A DNA stretch of 64,000 nt. It comes from Karalla daura. Lineage: Eukaryota; Chordata; Actinopteri; Chaetodontiformes; Leiognathidae. The position numbers and the translations under genes were made by a program. The DNA lies in the NCBI GenBank assembly GCA_029224185.1, contig CM055206.1, forward strand, positions 14,700,547 to 14,764,546. The letters are read 5' to 3'. Positions 34,926-46,096 of the stretch are shown piece after piece. Within the stretch, counting starts at the first letter, position 1. Each line of letters opens with the position of its first letter. Under the pieces are notes generated by a model that saw only the letters and a program-made list of their open reading frames with translations, was not told the DNA's origin and made no database searches.

Positions 34926-35513
34926 ATCTGTGTGACATGTCTAAAATGATATCTTTGACTGTCTGTATAATGCAAGTAATGTTGCTTTTGGTTTGTGGCA
35001 AATCATGATTTGACACACGCTCTCGATAACTCTCCATGAGTGGTCAAGTCCACTACTGACAGCGCAAACGGCTGCATCATATTTATATAAATGAGTGTTA
35101 ACACATTTAATAGCCTTTGCTGGAATGAATGCCAGCCATGAATAGTGTTCAAAAAAGAAAAAAAAAAAGTTGGAGACACACTTACATACACTCTCACTCT
35201 TATCTATCAAAGACGAGCACTTAAGGACATTTTCTAAATGTTTTCTCTTGGGTTTGAATCAATATTGGTTGTGCGGCGCGGCAGACGTTTCCAAAGCAAT
35301 CGCCCCTTTGATGGCTCGTATGTGAGCGAGCGAGACAGGCAAATATTGTGCAATAAGAGGCCGAGTGATGGACAGATATAAAGAAATTAGAACGAGACAG
35401 AGAGAGAGAGGGGGGAGGGGAGGAACAGGGGAAGACAGTGGAAGGGACAAATTGGTTTTGCAGCAGCAGAGGATGCCTGCAATCATAACGAGGAAGACAG
35501 ACAGCCGCTTAGA

Positions 35514-35517
<4 letters not shown>
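34926..35517. other. Non-coding stretch with a purine tract
   Basis: No gene is seen. A GA/G run lies at about 35397-35423. Confidence 0.5.

Positions 35518-35561
<44 letters not shown>
35518..35561 (+). repeat. (GT)n microsatellite
   Basis: Forty-four bases of perfect GT. It is complementary to the (AC)n 134 bases downstream. Confidence 0.97.
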
Positions 35562-35563
<2 letters not shown>

Positions 35564-35694
35564 AAAACCCATAGCCAGGCACTCTAACTGGATTCTGCTC
35601 CCTTACTGGAAGTGTTTGTGAGGGCTTGAGCGTTTGTGGTTGCCTCATACATAAGTGCTGCTGCTCGCCTTTTTTTTTTCTATCTCAGACGTTA

Positions 35695-35695
<1 letters not shown>

Positions 35696-35756
<61 letters not shown>
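35696..35756 (+). repeat. (AC)n microsatellite
   Basis: Sixty-one bases of perfect AC. Confidence 0.97.
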
Positions 35757-35758
<2 letters not shown>

Positions 35759-36159
35759 AACACACCGGGAGAGAAAATCAACACATCAAGCAAATGTCGG
35801 GAGAAATTGCAACACCCCTATAGCTCAGTTTGTCAGCATTTGGCAATAGATTGACAGCCCTTAAGTGTGTGACTTTTTCAGATGTTTTCCTTTCAATTTG
35901 GTGCGGTGCCAGGGCTAGCGGAGTGTTAAAGCACTCTATACGGCCTTAATATCCACTTTCATTTCGGGCGCGAGGAGGACAGAAAAAGAGGATCATGGCT
36001 ATTCATCCTTATCGCGGCTGTTTTTGTCAATTTGTCGTACGATCGATCAGACGAGGGGGAGCCGGGCCTCGGCGGCATCCGTGCAGAGGTGGAAAGAAAA
36101 AGAGGGATGGAGATGGTTCCTCGACAGTTTGACTGTCACAGTGGACAGTTCAGGACTGC
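35757..36159. other. Non-coding unique stretch
   Basis: No gene is seen. The part at 35870-36060 is high-complexity with CpGs and could be regulatory, but no distinctive motif cluster is visible. Confidence 0.45.

Positions 36160-36188
<29 letters not shown>
36160..36188 (+). repeat. (GT)n microsatellite
   Basis: Twenty-nine bases of perfect GT. Confidence 0.95.
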
Positions 36189-36191
<3 letters not shown>

Positions 36192-36596
36192 CGATACATC
36201 CAGTGGATGAGGAGAGATGGATGAGGCACAGCAGAACAATGCAGCCTCTGACCCGAGGGCTAATGGATCTGCCTCAACTTTCATTCACTCGAGCTCAGGC
36301 TGATGCAGACCCCAGTATTTACAGTACACAGCGTTTTATACATTGCACAGGTTCATAATGAAAAAAAGGCGCCAGTGGCATGTGTATTTGAGCCTGTCTG
36401 AGCGTTTTTGTTTCGTTTGGTTAAATGCTACAGTCTAAGGTGAGCAGTACTAAGATGAAAGAAGCAACAACCTCCTTTTGCACTTGTGCACCAAAGCCAT
36501 TTTTCACAACAATGTTTCTCTTGCACCCTGAAACACATAACCACTCCCCTTCTCCCATTCACATAACCTGGAGTTGTTGGCTTATATTGCATACCA

Positions 36597-36615
36597 CCCC
36601 CCCCCCACACACACA
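36597..36615 (+). repeat. C homopolymer followed by (AC)n
   Basis: Ten C then about five AC units, the same layout as at 17700-17737. Confidence 0.9.
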
Positions 36616-36733
36616 TCCATTTGTGTGTATGTATTTACAGGCACTGGCAGCAGAGACTATGTTTGCCGTTATTAAATATTAAAAGTGGGAGTGTTTGCAC
36701 AGTCTGATAGACCGAGCTGGTGCTAATGGCTCT

Positions 36734-36771
36734 TTGTGTGTGTGTGTATGCGTTTGTGTGTGTGTGTGTGT
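36734..36771 (+). repeat. Imperfect (GT)n microsatellite
   Basis: GT dinucleotides with interruptions near 36748-36754. Confidence 0.92.
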
Positions 36772-38668
36772 TAGTCATTGAGATGAGGCTCTTCACGGCT
36801 GGAGCAGTATCTCCAACTTCTCCACAAAGGGAAGTAAGTCTTCCCCCTCAGCTTGTAGGACGTCTCAGGCCCTCGACGTCTCCGCCTCTCTGCTCAGGTC
36901 TTCCTTAAGATTCACAGCATCGCTATAGGCGGGTTTACTGAACGGATTCCCAGAGGTTTTTGTGGCGGTATGATTGAATATGAATTCCGGGATGGGGTCA
37001 TCTGTATGCTGACCGTGTTGTATCTGAGCCCATATTCAGCAGTAAAACCACTGAAAAAAAGACAAGAAGTGTTGGTTTCTAACAAGACGAGCTGCTTTAA
37101 TGTGGCTGTTTCCACTTGACAGCGCAGCCTGTCGCATTCTTACAGCCCTGTTAATCAACGTTTTTTTGTTTTAACAAATGGGTCAAGTGCCCGGAATAAG
37201 AAAGTTGTCACTCACAGTGATAAACGCGCTTTGCTCTTTCCCACCAATTCTTGAGGATTTTTCGGCTTGGCGTTTTGTTTTGACAGCTTGCAATTATTCG
37301 CTGTGATTCGGTCTTATTGCCATCATTTACCTTGTTTCTGGAGTGTAAAGATGGCAGAATTAGGCAAAAACGTGGAGATGAATGCCAAAGCTTTTTCTTA
37401 TTCCTCTTCATTTCTTCTATCTTCATGTGTAAAAAGAGCCAGGGAATGGAGCTGTCAGATCAATGTAATGAAGAAAGAAAGTATAGCTCTGAAATGTGGA
37501 AGTGTAGCAGGAAGTTGCATGCTCATTCGAGTCTCCTCTTTGTCCCTGTGAGTCTGCTTGTGTTGTTTCCAATATGTGCAGCCCTCATGAGGGTCACGCT
37601 CCCATCTCTCACACTTGCACCCCTGCTTCAGGGATTTACTATAATACAAGCCTCCTTATCCTGCTGGTGTTAGAAAGGAGACCAAAAAAAAAGGCTTTAT
37701 TCTGAACACATTTTTCCATGAGGCATCTTTATTCATTGCTCCAGCCTTGCATATAAAGGACGTGATACAATGTCACCCTCAGCCCTCATGCAGAGTTATA
37801 TAAGGCCACATTAGGCTCAGGTGGTCTGGCGCACAGGTGCTCAGAGATGTCAGGAATGTCAGTCACCCTATTGTTGATGAGGAGGAGAAGGAGGAAGATG
37901 ACGGGTTCGAAAAAGCAAAGGCACGCATATCTAAGTGAATTACGTGCTTGTCATGGTGGTTTTGGAGCTTGCAGCGAAACCACACGCTAGGACACGGTGT
38001 GTTTTACAACCTTCCAGTTGACAAGTTTCATCAGACCGCCTGCAACTAAACATCTATTCTTTTCTTCTACCGTTTCCAATTTTTTGTTCTTTTCCCATCC
38101 AATCAATCTTACACTCTGTTGGGGAAAAAAAAAGGAGTCTCTTTTACACATCACCACCTGGGGTAAGGTTTTTTAAAAAAAATTATTGTGATTTAAACCA
38201 AAACCAAAGCGTAGCAGCGTGGCTGTTGTCTAAAATATTGTTTCACTTAGTCTTATCAGAGACCTTTGAGTTGTTTCTCTGCAGGATGGCAGACGGCCAC
38301 TCTCTAGTCATGACATTACGACTACCAAACTGGCTCCAGCTTCTTCCATATGTTGCAGCTGGACTGCGGGGGGAAACTCTGAGCGTTTGTCCAGAGGGAT
38401 GTTTCGTCAAGCTGCACGGAAGAGTTAGCAGACGGAGGGAGCGCTCATGCTTGACGAGGGACGGACGAGAGGCACAATCCAGCGGTGACATTTAGCCGAG
38501 CAGCGCCGCCCTTTAACGAAAGTCAATTTAACAGGAACACACAAAGGTCAGTGTGTTTAGGCCCCCGCCCGTGATGAGCCATGAACTACACCCAGTTGAA
38601 ACATCATGCCCTCTCTATCAATCCTCTCACTCGCTTACAGTTGTATCTCTTTTTTTTTCATATCTCAG
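36772..38668. other. Non-coding stretch, no gene seen
   Basis: Unique sequence. Short open frames on both strands near 37270-37670 have no recognisable domain. A and T runs lie near 38126 and 38173. Confidence 0.5.
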
Positions 38669-38700
38669 AACTCATCACAAACAGTAGAAAACATGAGGAG
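38669..38700 (+). other. Candidate 32-nt small exon
   Basis: This is the best-formed splice pair in the window. A branch-point-like CTTAC near 38633-38637 and the tract 'tctctttttttttcatatc' lead to the acceptor TCAG at 38665-38668. The segment ends in GAG|GTGAGAGG at 38701. Two of the three frames are open, one of them giving NSSQTVENMR. The length is typical of neuronal microexons or short 5' exons. No gene assignment. Confidence 0.28.
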
Positions 38701-38837
38701 GTGAGAGGTGGTGGATACAGTTCATTCAGTCATAAAATCTAATTACTAAATAGTCATTTACAGAGTTCCACTATCTTCCATCTCCGTGATCCAATTCAAA
38801 GAGGGCGGAGGTCGCTTGTTCCATCACTTCATCGTCT

Positions 38838-38925
38838 TCCATCCATCTATTATCTCAGCCACTTAGTGGTACCCAATCGTGGCATGGATCACGGGAGCTT
38901 ATCTCCAGTGGGGAGCGTGCCTATG
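38838..38925 (-). mobile_element. Short copy of dispersed teleost repeat family A
   Basis: 'tccatccatctattatctc', 'agccacttagtggtaccc' and 'cacgggagcttatctcc' match the terminal part of the family in - orientation. Confidence 0.5.
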
Positions 38926-38943
38926 TTTGTGCTTATCTGGTTT

Positions 38944-38970
38944 TATTAATTAATTAATTAATTAATTAAT
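38944..38970 (+). repeat. (TTAA)n-type array
   Basis: About seven AATT units forming a self-complementary AT run. Confidence 0.92.
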
Positions 38971-39109
38971 TCATTTATTATCCAAAACATTTTGTGAGAG
39001 GATTGGGCTTCAATTGAAGGGGAATGTAGGAACACAGTATCTAATTCTGAAGATGTCCTCAAAATATTGGACCATAGTCCTGACCCCCCTCCTGTGCAGT
39101 GGACAATTT

Positions 39110-39260
39110 ATCACTTAGTTGTAGCTTTTTATAGCTATGTTACTTTTTTTGACTTTAACACCTCATCTGCACTATCCGCTTCATTATTGTATGGCTTGAA
39201 AGTTCCTTATTGTGGGACAAAGTAAGGCACATTCTGTTCTATTCTATTCTATTCTATTCA
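39110..39260 (+). mobile_element. LINE-type 3' tail with (TTCTA)n end
   Basis: 'tgcactatccgcttcatta', 'ttgtatggcttgaaagttcc' and 'attgtgggacaaagtaagg' are followed by a (TTCTA)n array at 39232-39259. This is the characteristic layout of a teleost LINE 3' UTR and its terminal simple repeat. The coding region is absent. Confidence 0.6.
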
Positions 39261-39509
39261 TAGTGTTGTTGTGTCGCCACCTTGTTCACTGTCTTGTAGA
39301 ATAAGTGCTGATAGAATGAATTGCAGGTCAGGCTCTTGTTGCTAGTAGAACAGTAGACTACGTTATCTGCATTGATTATCAGTGATGACCAGTTAAACAC
39401 ATCCATACGCTTCTGTATGTTTGACGGGCAGCTGAGAGCTGCTCCAGACATCTGGAACGCTGTGCACGTGTGCTGTTACAGTTATGGTGTTTCCTGCAGT
39501 GCAAAGAAA

Positions 39510-39560
39510 CCTCCTTCCTCCCTCCTCCTCTTCCTTCTCCTCCTCCCCCTCCTCCTCTTT
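39510..39560 (+). repeat. Pyrimidine tract, imperfect (CTC)n
   Basis: About 50 bases of nearly uninterrupted C/T. Confidence 0.85.
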
Positions 39561-39839
39561 CACCGCAGACCTCTACCTGAGCTGAGACGGGCACACTCGA
39601 GGCAGTTAAACCACTGTGAATCAAGAGAATAGACTTCAAAGATAAGCTGATTTATACACAACTTTTCACCTCAGGAATGCTGATACGGGGATGTTAGCGT
39701 TTGGTGAGACAGGGATGTTGAAGCCGGCCCGGCTGCCTGTGATGTACTGCTCAGAGGACCCCGTGTATCATTTCATCCATCTCCAAATGCTCCGTCTTCT
39801 CCGCTCTCTCATGCTGCTTTCAGAGGACCGGCATTATGC

Positions 39840-40110
39840 TCTATTCACTTTTTGCAAACGGCGATAAACACCATTTGCATGACTTGTTACACAAATTAAG
39901 AAGAAAAAAGAAAAGGAATGGAAAAACAAAATGTATTCATTAACATATCTTTGAAAACGATTTTAATTAATAGCATTATACATGGATGATAGAAGTTTGG
40001 CAATAGTCATTACAATTACCGGGAATTAAAATATCGATCGAAAAAAAATCATAGATTTACATGTTCAGTGATGATATCCTACGAATGTTAAGACCATCAC
40101 TTACTTTCCC
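39840..40110. promoter_or_regulatory. Candidate enhancer-like AT-rich block with octamer
   Basis: Unique AT-rich sequence with ATTTGCAT at 39873-39880 and several homeodomain-like cores (ttttaattaatag near 39961, acaattacc near 40012). It also has a 'tcgatcga' palindrome near 40034. It is inferred from motif content only. Confidence 0.3.
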
Positions 40111-43059
40111 TCAGTGACCCTCTCGGTAGATATAACAAAATGGGATTTTATTATATAATGGACAAACCGATGCAGAGATTGAATCAAAGAAGTAATAACC
40201 ATTTCTGCTGATAAAAGCCAACCGCATGTCCAGACTAACACAGGCACTTTTGTCGTTGTAATAAAATCTGTTATTACTCTTCAGACATGAGGACATTAAC
40301 AATGCATTGCAGGAGGATGAAATGCATCGTCTGTTGGCATTATTTAATAATAGCTACGGGGCAAAGATGATGTAGTCGATGTGTTTTCTGCAGACCTCGG
40401 GTACACCTTCCAGAGTGGAGCAGCTCCTCAGCCCCACATACATTAACTCCAGCCACTTTTAAGTTCTTCAGTCTCGGCTGCTGACACATGATCTCCCTCC
40501 CGAGGAATCTCAAAAGTTTGACTCAGTCTTTCTCTCTTTTTCTTCACCCCGTCTCGCCCCGTCTCAACCTCCCCCCACCACCCCCATCATCCGACTCTTA
40601 CTCTGGCTCCTTCGCCTCCGCCCCAACCCCCCCACCCCCACCCCTGGTCTCCCTTTTCATTTCTCCTCTTCTGCCATTCTTGCCGGTGATGAGAGGCATT
40701 ATTTCTCTGAGCTCTTACACCCGGGAGGCCACCGGCTGGCTTTTGGCAGACGTTGATAAGGGATGATGCGGCGGTTGCCAAGCCATACAAATTATTTCAG
40801 GAATAAAGAGATCAATAGCATCTTTAAGCAAATCCTCTCTCTTCCCAGACCACCGTTCATCCTGAGTTTATATTTTTTTTCACTGGCAGAATAAAAGTTA
40901 GAAGTGGGGAAACAAAGAAAAATCTGAGGGAGGCAAGTTTTTAAAACTGTGCTGCACCCCAGAGGTCATTCGCACGAAACAAAAATGTCAGCTTTTCTGT
41001 TTGCTGAAGTTGTCATTATCAGGATCAAAGGTACAATACAAAGGTGTGTGTGTGTGTATGTGTGGTCAGTGTGAGCAACTTAACACAATGAAACCTCTTA
41101 TTCACCTCAGTTTCTGTGCAGAATTCATATTTACTTTCCTTCCTGGTGTCAAGTTGAGAACGTATTAGTTTTGTGTCGTAGCGGTGGCCACGGCTCAGTC
41201 TCCACAAAGCACTTCATTATTCAAAACGTCCCTATCGCTGGTTTTATCCACGCCCAGAGAGAAGTTTAAACCTCATACAAACAAACAAACAAACAAGCGA
41301 GCGATCCTGACAAATCTGGCTGTCAACCAGCACCAATTTAAACCCATCTCACGACAGCCCAAAGCTGTGTTTCGTTGCAGATAAAACAAACAGGATGTAA
41401 TGGAGGTAGATTTGTTTCCGTAGAGCCTGGAGAAGGTCATAGTCAATTGTTTTTTTACGGCTAGTATTTATCTTAAGCTTCTCATTTGACACAGAAGGTG
41501 TATTTTCATCAAATCAAATATTTCTGAAGCCACCACACGAGGCACCTGTAGGTGTTTCTGTTGAAGCTTGTTTATCATGTGTGCTGCAAAGTCTGTCCTG
41601 AAGACCTCCCGTGATTATCAGAAAATCTCTCAAGTCAAGAAGATGGGTGATTTTTTTGTATTTTCCTGGTTTTGGATATTTTAATTGGATTTAGTTGGGT
41701 TTCAGTTCAATCTCCTCCTCTGGCCAAACGCCATCTTGTCTGAAGCGAACTGGTCATGTGACACTTCTTGCGATGCACTTCTGTATCAAAACTGAAAAAG
41801 AGTTTTTTTTCAGTATTTTTCAGTATACAGGGTTGCACTCATGTTCATGTTCACCTTTGTGTTGGGCTCTTCAGTGGACATAAACAGAAGCATTTGTTAT
41901 GGTGTTAAACATACTATTGTCATTTTGTCTAGAAACCTTAAATAATTAGATAATTTAACATGCCAATCTATATTTAAGAAGAAACTTTACAACACAGACA
42001 GAACTTGACAAACAAAGATGATTAAATGTGTGCGTGTATTTACCAGGGAGGCGCTCACTCATTTGTTAATGTTGAGGGTTTTTTTGCCACTTTATTATTT
42101 GTTAATGGGTTTCTCTGAGCAGTGAACGGTTGTATAAGGCTTGGGTGGGCGGCTCATTAGAATGTAACGTATGATGACTATTCAGCATTTTCTCATCAGC
42201 GTTAACAGCAGACGAACAGCTGCAGTTTTTCAATTTCATAATCAGCTGAGCAGAGTGAATTCTGCGTCTCAGACACATCCTCTGTGGCCGATTTGCACAT
42301 CTGCGGTGCTTTGTGATAGTGTGTAAAAGTTGCTTGTCTGAACGACATTTGTGTTAAAAACGCTGGCATGCTGTTAAATCAGAAGCGAGACGACAGAGAG
42401 AAATATTTCATTCAATCCTGAGAGTATCTTGTGGAAAATGAGACAGACTCATGTAAGAGAAAATCTACTATGATAAGGTTTTTTTAATATCACAGCTAGA
42501 CTCCTTCAGTTTTCATCCAGCTCGTCTCTATGGTTTATTAGCCAAGGTCACTGTAAAGCCACTATATATCGCTGGTAGCACCGTATCTCTACATGCTGCT
42601 TATGCTCCGTGCATAATGATCTACAGGATATGTCATAGATCTTTCTGTGTAAATGAAAGAAATGGCTGGACATAATGGGGTTTGTGCAGCCCCAAATGAG
42701 ACAAGGATATGAGTGATGGAGCATTAGGATGGTAGTCTTTGTCATTTTCAGCCATGTTGCAGCTTCATATCAATGAGCTGAATGGCCCATTACTCATCAT
42801 TGGAGATCAGGGCATGAGTGTGTGTGAGTGTGTGTGTATGTGTGTGTGTATGCACGCCCATAAGTGCATGTCTGCATACAGAGATGGAGAGATAAAAAGA
42901 ACTGTGTCTAGCCCTCTATATCACGGAGGTTTCTGTGTGTAGGCAAGGCTTTTGTCAGGGAATATTGTCTCTGAACTCAATGCAGACTGTTATTATTCTT
43001 TTTCTTTCTCTATTTTCTACAGGAAAGAAAAGAGAGAGGACAGGAAGGTGACCGCGGAC
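40111..43059. other. Non-coding stretch, no gene seen
   Basis: It contains C-rich DNA at about 40567-40645, (GT)n at about 41044-41064, (ACAA)n at 41277-41295 and interrupted (GT)n at 42816-42852. The remainder is unique. A segment at 42150-42360 looks high-complexity. No supported gene. Confidence 0.5.
40621..40644 (-). repeat. C runs (G-quadruplex-capable on - strand)
   Basis: C runs of 4, 7, 5 and 4 are separated by 1-2 bases, giving four G runs on the - strand. Confidence 0.88.
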
Positions 43060-43405
43060 AGAGGTCGGTGCAGATTGTAAAATTAAAAAGAAAATAGGAT
43101 TAGTGAAATTTCCTATGAATGGCGCTCAGCCCTCCGCTTCTTTGTCTCTCTCCTCGACTCATTTTCATCTCACTCCGGGACCGTCCCTCTCTTTATCCAA
43201 TACCTGCCCGTGCCGCTATAGTTAACATCTAAGTTATTATCAGTAATTATGTCAAAGGCACAGTCTGGTGGAGCGGCGGTGTAACGGAGCAGCTCCGGTC
43301 ACATTGTCCTTGAAAATGGCAATTAACCCCGCAGTGCTTCAGTGGAGCTGCTCGACGGCTACAGGAGGTTACGACTGCGGCACAGAGCTGCCAAGGCCGG
43401 GAGCG
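43060..43405. promoter_or_regulatory. Candidate enhancer-like unique block
   Basis: High-complexity sequence with CpGs and homeodomain-like cores (ttagtgaaat near 43101, cagtaattatg near 43240, gcaattaacc near 43320). No repeats and no coding frame. It is inferred from texture only. Confidence 0.3.
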
Positions 43406-43431
43406 TGTAACGTGAGAAAGACTTGAGTCAG

Positions 43432-43565
43432 ACCTGGGAGGCCTAGGGGTTAGAGAACCGGCCCGTGGCCGAGAGCTTACCAGTTTGGGCAGAGGAAAAT
43501 AAATGAAAAGGACCCGGGTTGTCCTTGAGCTGGAGAGAAACGCTAAATTGCATCAGCGGAAAAGG
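43432..43565 (+). mobile_element. SINE-like (tRNA-related) repeat fragment
   Basis: 'aggggttagagaaccggcc', 'gtggccgagagcttaccag', then 'tgtccttgagctgg' and 'gctaaattgcatc' match the 'ggttagag..cggc..ttgagcaagg' layout of tRNA-derived teleost SINE-like sequence. The expected B box is degenerate. It is not a functional tRNA gene because no cloverleaf can be drawn. Confidence 0.45.
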
Positions 43566-44015
43566 CCCGAAGCTACGGGTGGAAGACCCGCCACTATAGA
43601 GGATGTGGGTGTGTTACAAAAGTAGGTATGTTTTTATCACCCCTAGAAAAGCACAAAACTTCAATACCGCAAGAAAACATGGTCACGGAAAGAGCAAAAT
43701 TTGTCGAAAACATTTGTGTTTTTTCAGATATGTCAACGCAGAAGTTTATCAGAAAAGTGAAACAGTAATTTTTACACATGACGTAGGTGGTCACATGACC
43801 AGTTCAACCAATTCAAACAAGATGTTTCTAAATCTCATTAAAATATCTAATCAAACCATAGGAACACAAAATATTTCAGATATCCTTTTTCACATAAAGT
43901 GGACGAGCGGGAACAAGAATTTACATACGTTACATACATTGCGTATATAATAGCGTTACAAGTAACACCAAATTTGAGAGAAATTGTAATGGAACCACAT
44001 AGTACTTATATGTTT
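43566..44015. other. Non-coding stretch, no gene seen
   Basis: A 115-codon + frame (43603-43950) is open but has no recognisable domain. It opposes a - strand frame of 66 codons. I do not call it. Confidence 0.45.
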
Positions 44016-44019
44016 TTGT

Positions 44020-44415
44020 GGTCGAGACAGGACTAAAGCTCCGTGACATTTCCACAGCCCGTTTGAGCAGTCACTTTTGCACCATTTCTGTTTGAAAATC
44101 CATCGGTTTACCGACAATGACCATAAAGTTTAATCTAAGCTTGACAAACGTGGTATTTCTGTAGAGCGGGCGCCGTCGCCTTTGCGACACATGACTGATT
44201 AGAACTCCTGATTAATATAAAAGCAGTCGAGGTGAGTCATTACGACGCACACTGACATTTCGGGACGTATAATTATTGGCTTTCTCGCTGTGAGGACGAG
44301 ATGAGAAAATCAATACCACCTTTATATATGTCCATTAAACTGCAGCTGCAATCAGTAGTTACATTATCAAGGGCCAAAGGTAGGAAACCATCAAAACAGT
44401 TCATTAAAGCAACAT
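44020..44415 (+). promoter_or_regulatory. Candidate promoter or enhancer block with TATA box
   Basis: Unique CpG-bearing sequence with a clean TATAAAAG at 44216-44223 and homeodomain-like gattaata just before it. A 45-codon upstream open frame (ATG at 44301, stop at 44436) and then a signal-peptide-like start at 44448 follow. A donor-like GAG|GTGAGT lies at about 44229-44237. Promoter function is an inference. Confidence 0.25.
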
Positions 44416-44447
44416 CGGAGAGACTTATGGTGTGTTAGATAGTGAAG

Positions 44448-44493
44448 ATGTTTCTTTATTTTCTGGCAGCGGTTTTCCAATCTAAAGGAGCCA
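44448..44493 (+). CDS. Candidate first coding exon, signal-peptide-like
   Basis: The ATG at 44448 has A at position -3. The frame encodes MFLYFLAAVFQSKGA, a hydrophobic stretch with small residues before a possible cleavage site. It then meets a strong donor, CCA|GTAAGTAC, at 44494 in phase 1. This is how many genes for secreted or membrane proteins begin. Against it, another ATG with a 45-codon frame lies upstream at 44301, and I recognise no matching protein. The same bases could instead be a 24-nt internal exon (44470-44493), because 'tttctttattttctggcag' is also a good acceptor. The candidate 43-nt exon at 60199 does not continue the frame, since a stop follows. Confidence 0.2.
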
Positions 44494-45819
44494 GTAAGTA
44501 CACATCTGTCTGAATGAGTCCTGCTATTGGAATCCTGGTCAAAGAGCAAGTGTGCTTATCTTTTATTCTGAGATATTACTGAAGAGAGAGTTAAAAAAAA
44601 AGGAGGAAAAAGTGTCTTTGCCCTGCTTAAACCCACCATCTTGGTGAAGCTGTGAGCTGTCAGAACAGGCAAACCTATGACATATTTCCGTGTGATTGAG
44701 GGCAGAAATGGTACGGAACATCAAATTATTTTTGATGTCCTCGCCTCAAACGATGCAATCAGGCGAGCATTAACTGTCTACTTTATAGCTCTTATGAATG
44801 CCTCTCTTTCTCTCTCTCTCTCTCTCTGTCTCTCTCCCTCTCTATGAAAAGGAAGGTCTTGAGCTCTGAGTGAACAAAGCTATGAGGCGCTGCACGTCTC
44901 AATCGCATCTGCCTCTCCTATACAGTGTCTCAGCGCAGCCCTTAAACAGGATTTACTCTGCTCCACATTTGTGATTTAACGTTGAACCGAACCGTCGCTA
45001 GTAGAGTACATTTCACCCATAGTGTCCCCATAAAGACTGAGATGGCACTTTGAATGAAAGGCTTTCATCACTAGAGGTGTCCTTATACCTTTTCACCTGT
45101 TACGTAACAACAGATATTACAGAGTAAAACTGTGTTGCCTAATGCGGCCCCATACGAAACGTAGATAAAAAAAAATACATAGTGGAGAGAAAAAAAAACA
45201 GCTTTAAAGTTTTAACAGCAGCCCTACAGAGAGGTATCCCCTGATCAAAGTAAAGTCAGGTGTAGATGAGACACTGAACGTACCTTCAGCCGACAAACGA
45301 AATATTACGGCAAAGTCGTCATCATAGCGGCGGACAGCAGCCATGAGCCATGGGTGGAGGAATACATCAGAGACAAAAAGGATTGTGACACCAGCCAGAG
45401 AAGACTCCTAAAAAAAACATACACTGCTTTACATGTAAAGAGAAGCACCTTCAAGCTAAATTTAGCATTCATGGGGAGTTTGTGTGAGGCAGACAGGATA
45501 AGTACCTTTTTTTTTTCCCTCCCTGCCTGTGAAAGCAGCATTTACATAAAATGTGTCATGCGGGTACAATGCACAGATGGAGACTGCAAAAAATAAAGCA
45601 ACAATGCAAATTGTTTCACACTTTGCCTTTAAGTGATGCTCTCTCCACGTCACATTAAGTACTAATGTAGCTGATGCTGAAATTGATGTTTTAGCGATGA
45701 ATGTCACAGGCGCCACTCATGCTTGACCACTTTGAACACAAAGTGTTTGGGAAACCTGAATTAACACTTTCTGACTGTTCATCCGTCTGTCTAACATATC
45801 ACCTACTTTGTACCCAATT

Positions 45820-45925
45820 AGGGATGGGAAATTATCAGAATTTAGTCTTTCTGATTGCATATTACTAGTGCTATTTCTTATCGATCCAGTGGTCCAATAG
45901 TCAATTCTCATTCGGTGAGGGAAGT
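45820..45925. mobile_element. Fragment of a 'gggatgrgaa / ttatcgatt' repeat
   Basis: 'ttagggatgggaaattat' and 'ttcttatcgatccag' resemble the fragment at 19428-19520. Degenerate. Confidence 0.4.
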
Positions 45926-46008
45926 ACAAAGTAGTACAAATGGATTTTTTGCATTGACTAAGAGATTCAATGCAATGTATCTCCATCCCTGAATTTGAGA
46001 TGTGGCGC

Positions 46009-46096
46009 GCACACACAGACACACAGACACAAACACACACACACACACGCACACACACACCCACACACACAGACACACACGCACACTCACAGACAG
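46009..46096 (+). repeat. Imperfect (AC)n microsatellite
   Basis: About 88 bases of AC with AG, GC and CC interruptions. Confidence 0.93.

Noticed and set aside
43432..43565. Possible tRNA gene
   Set aside because: A-box and B-box-like pieces occur, but no cloverleaf folds. It fits a SINE-like fragment better.
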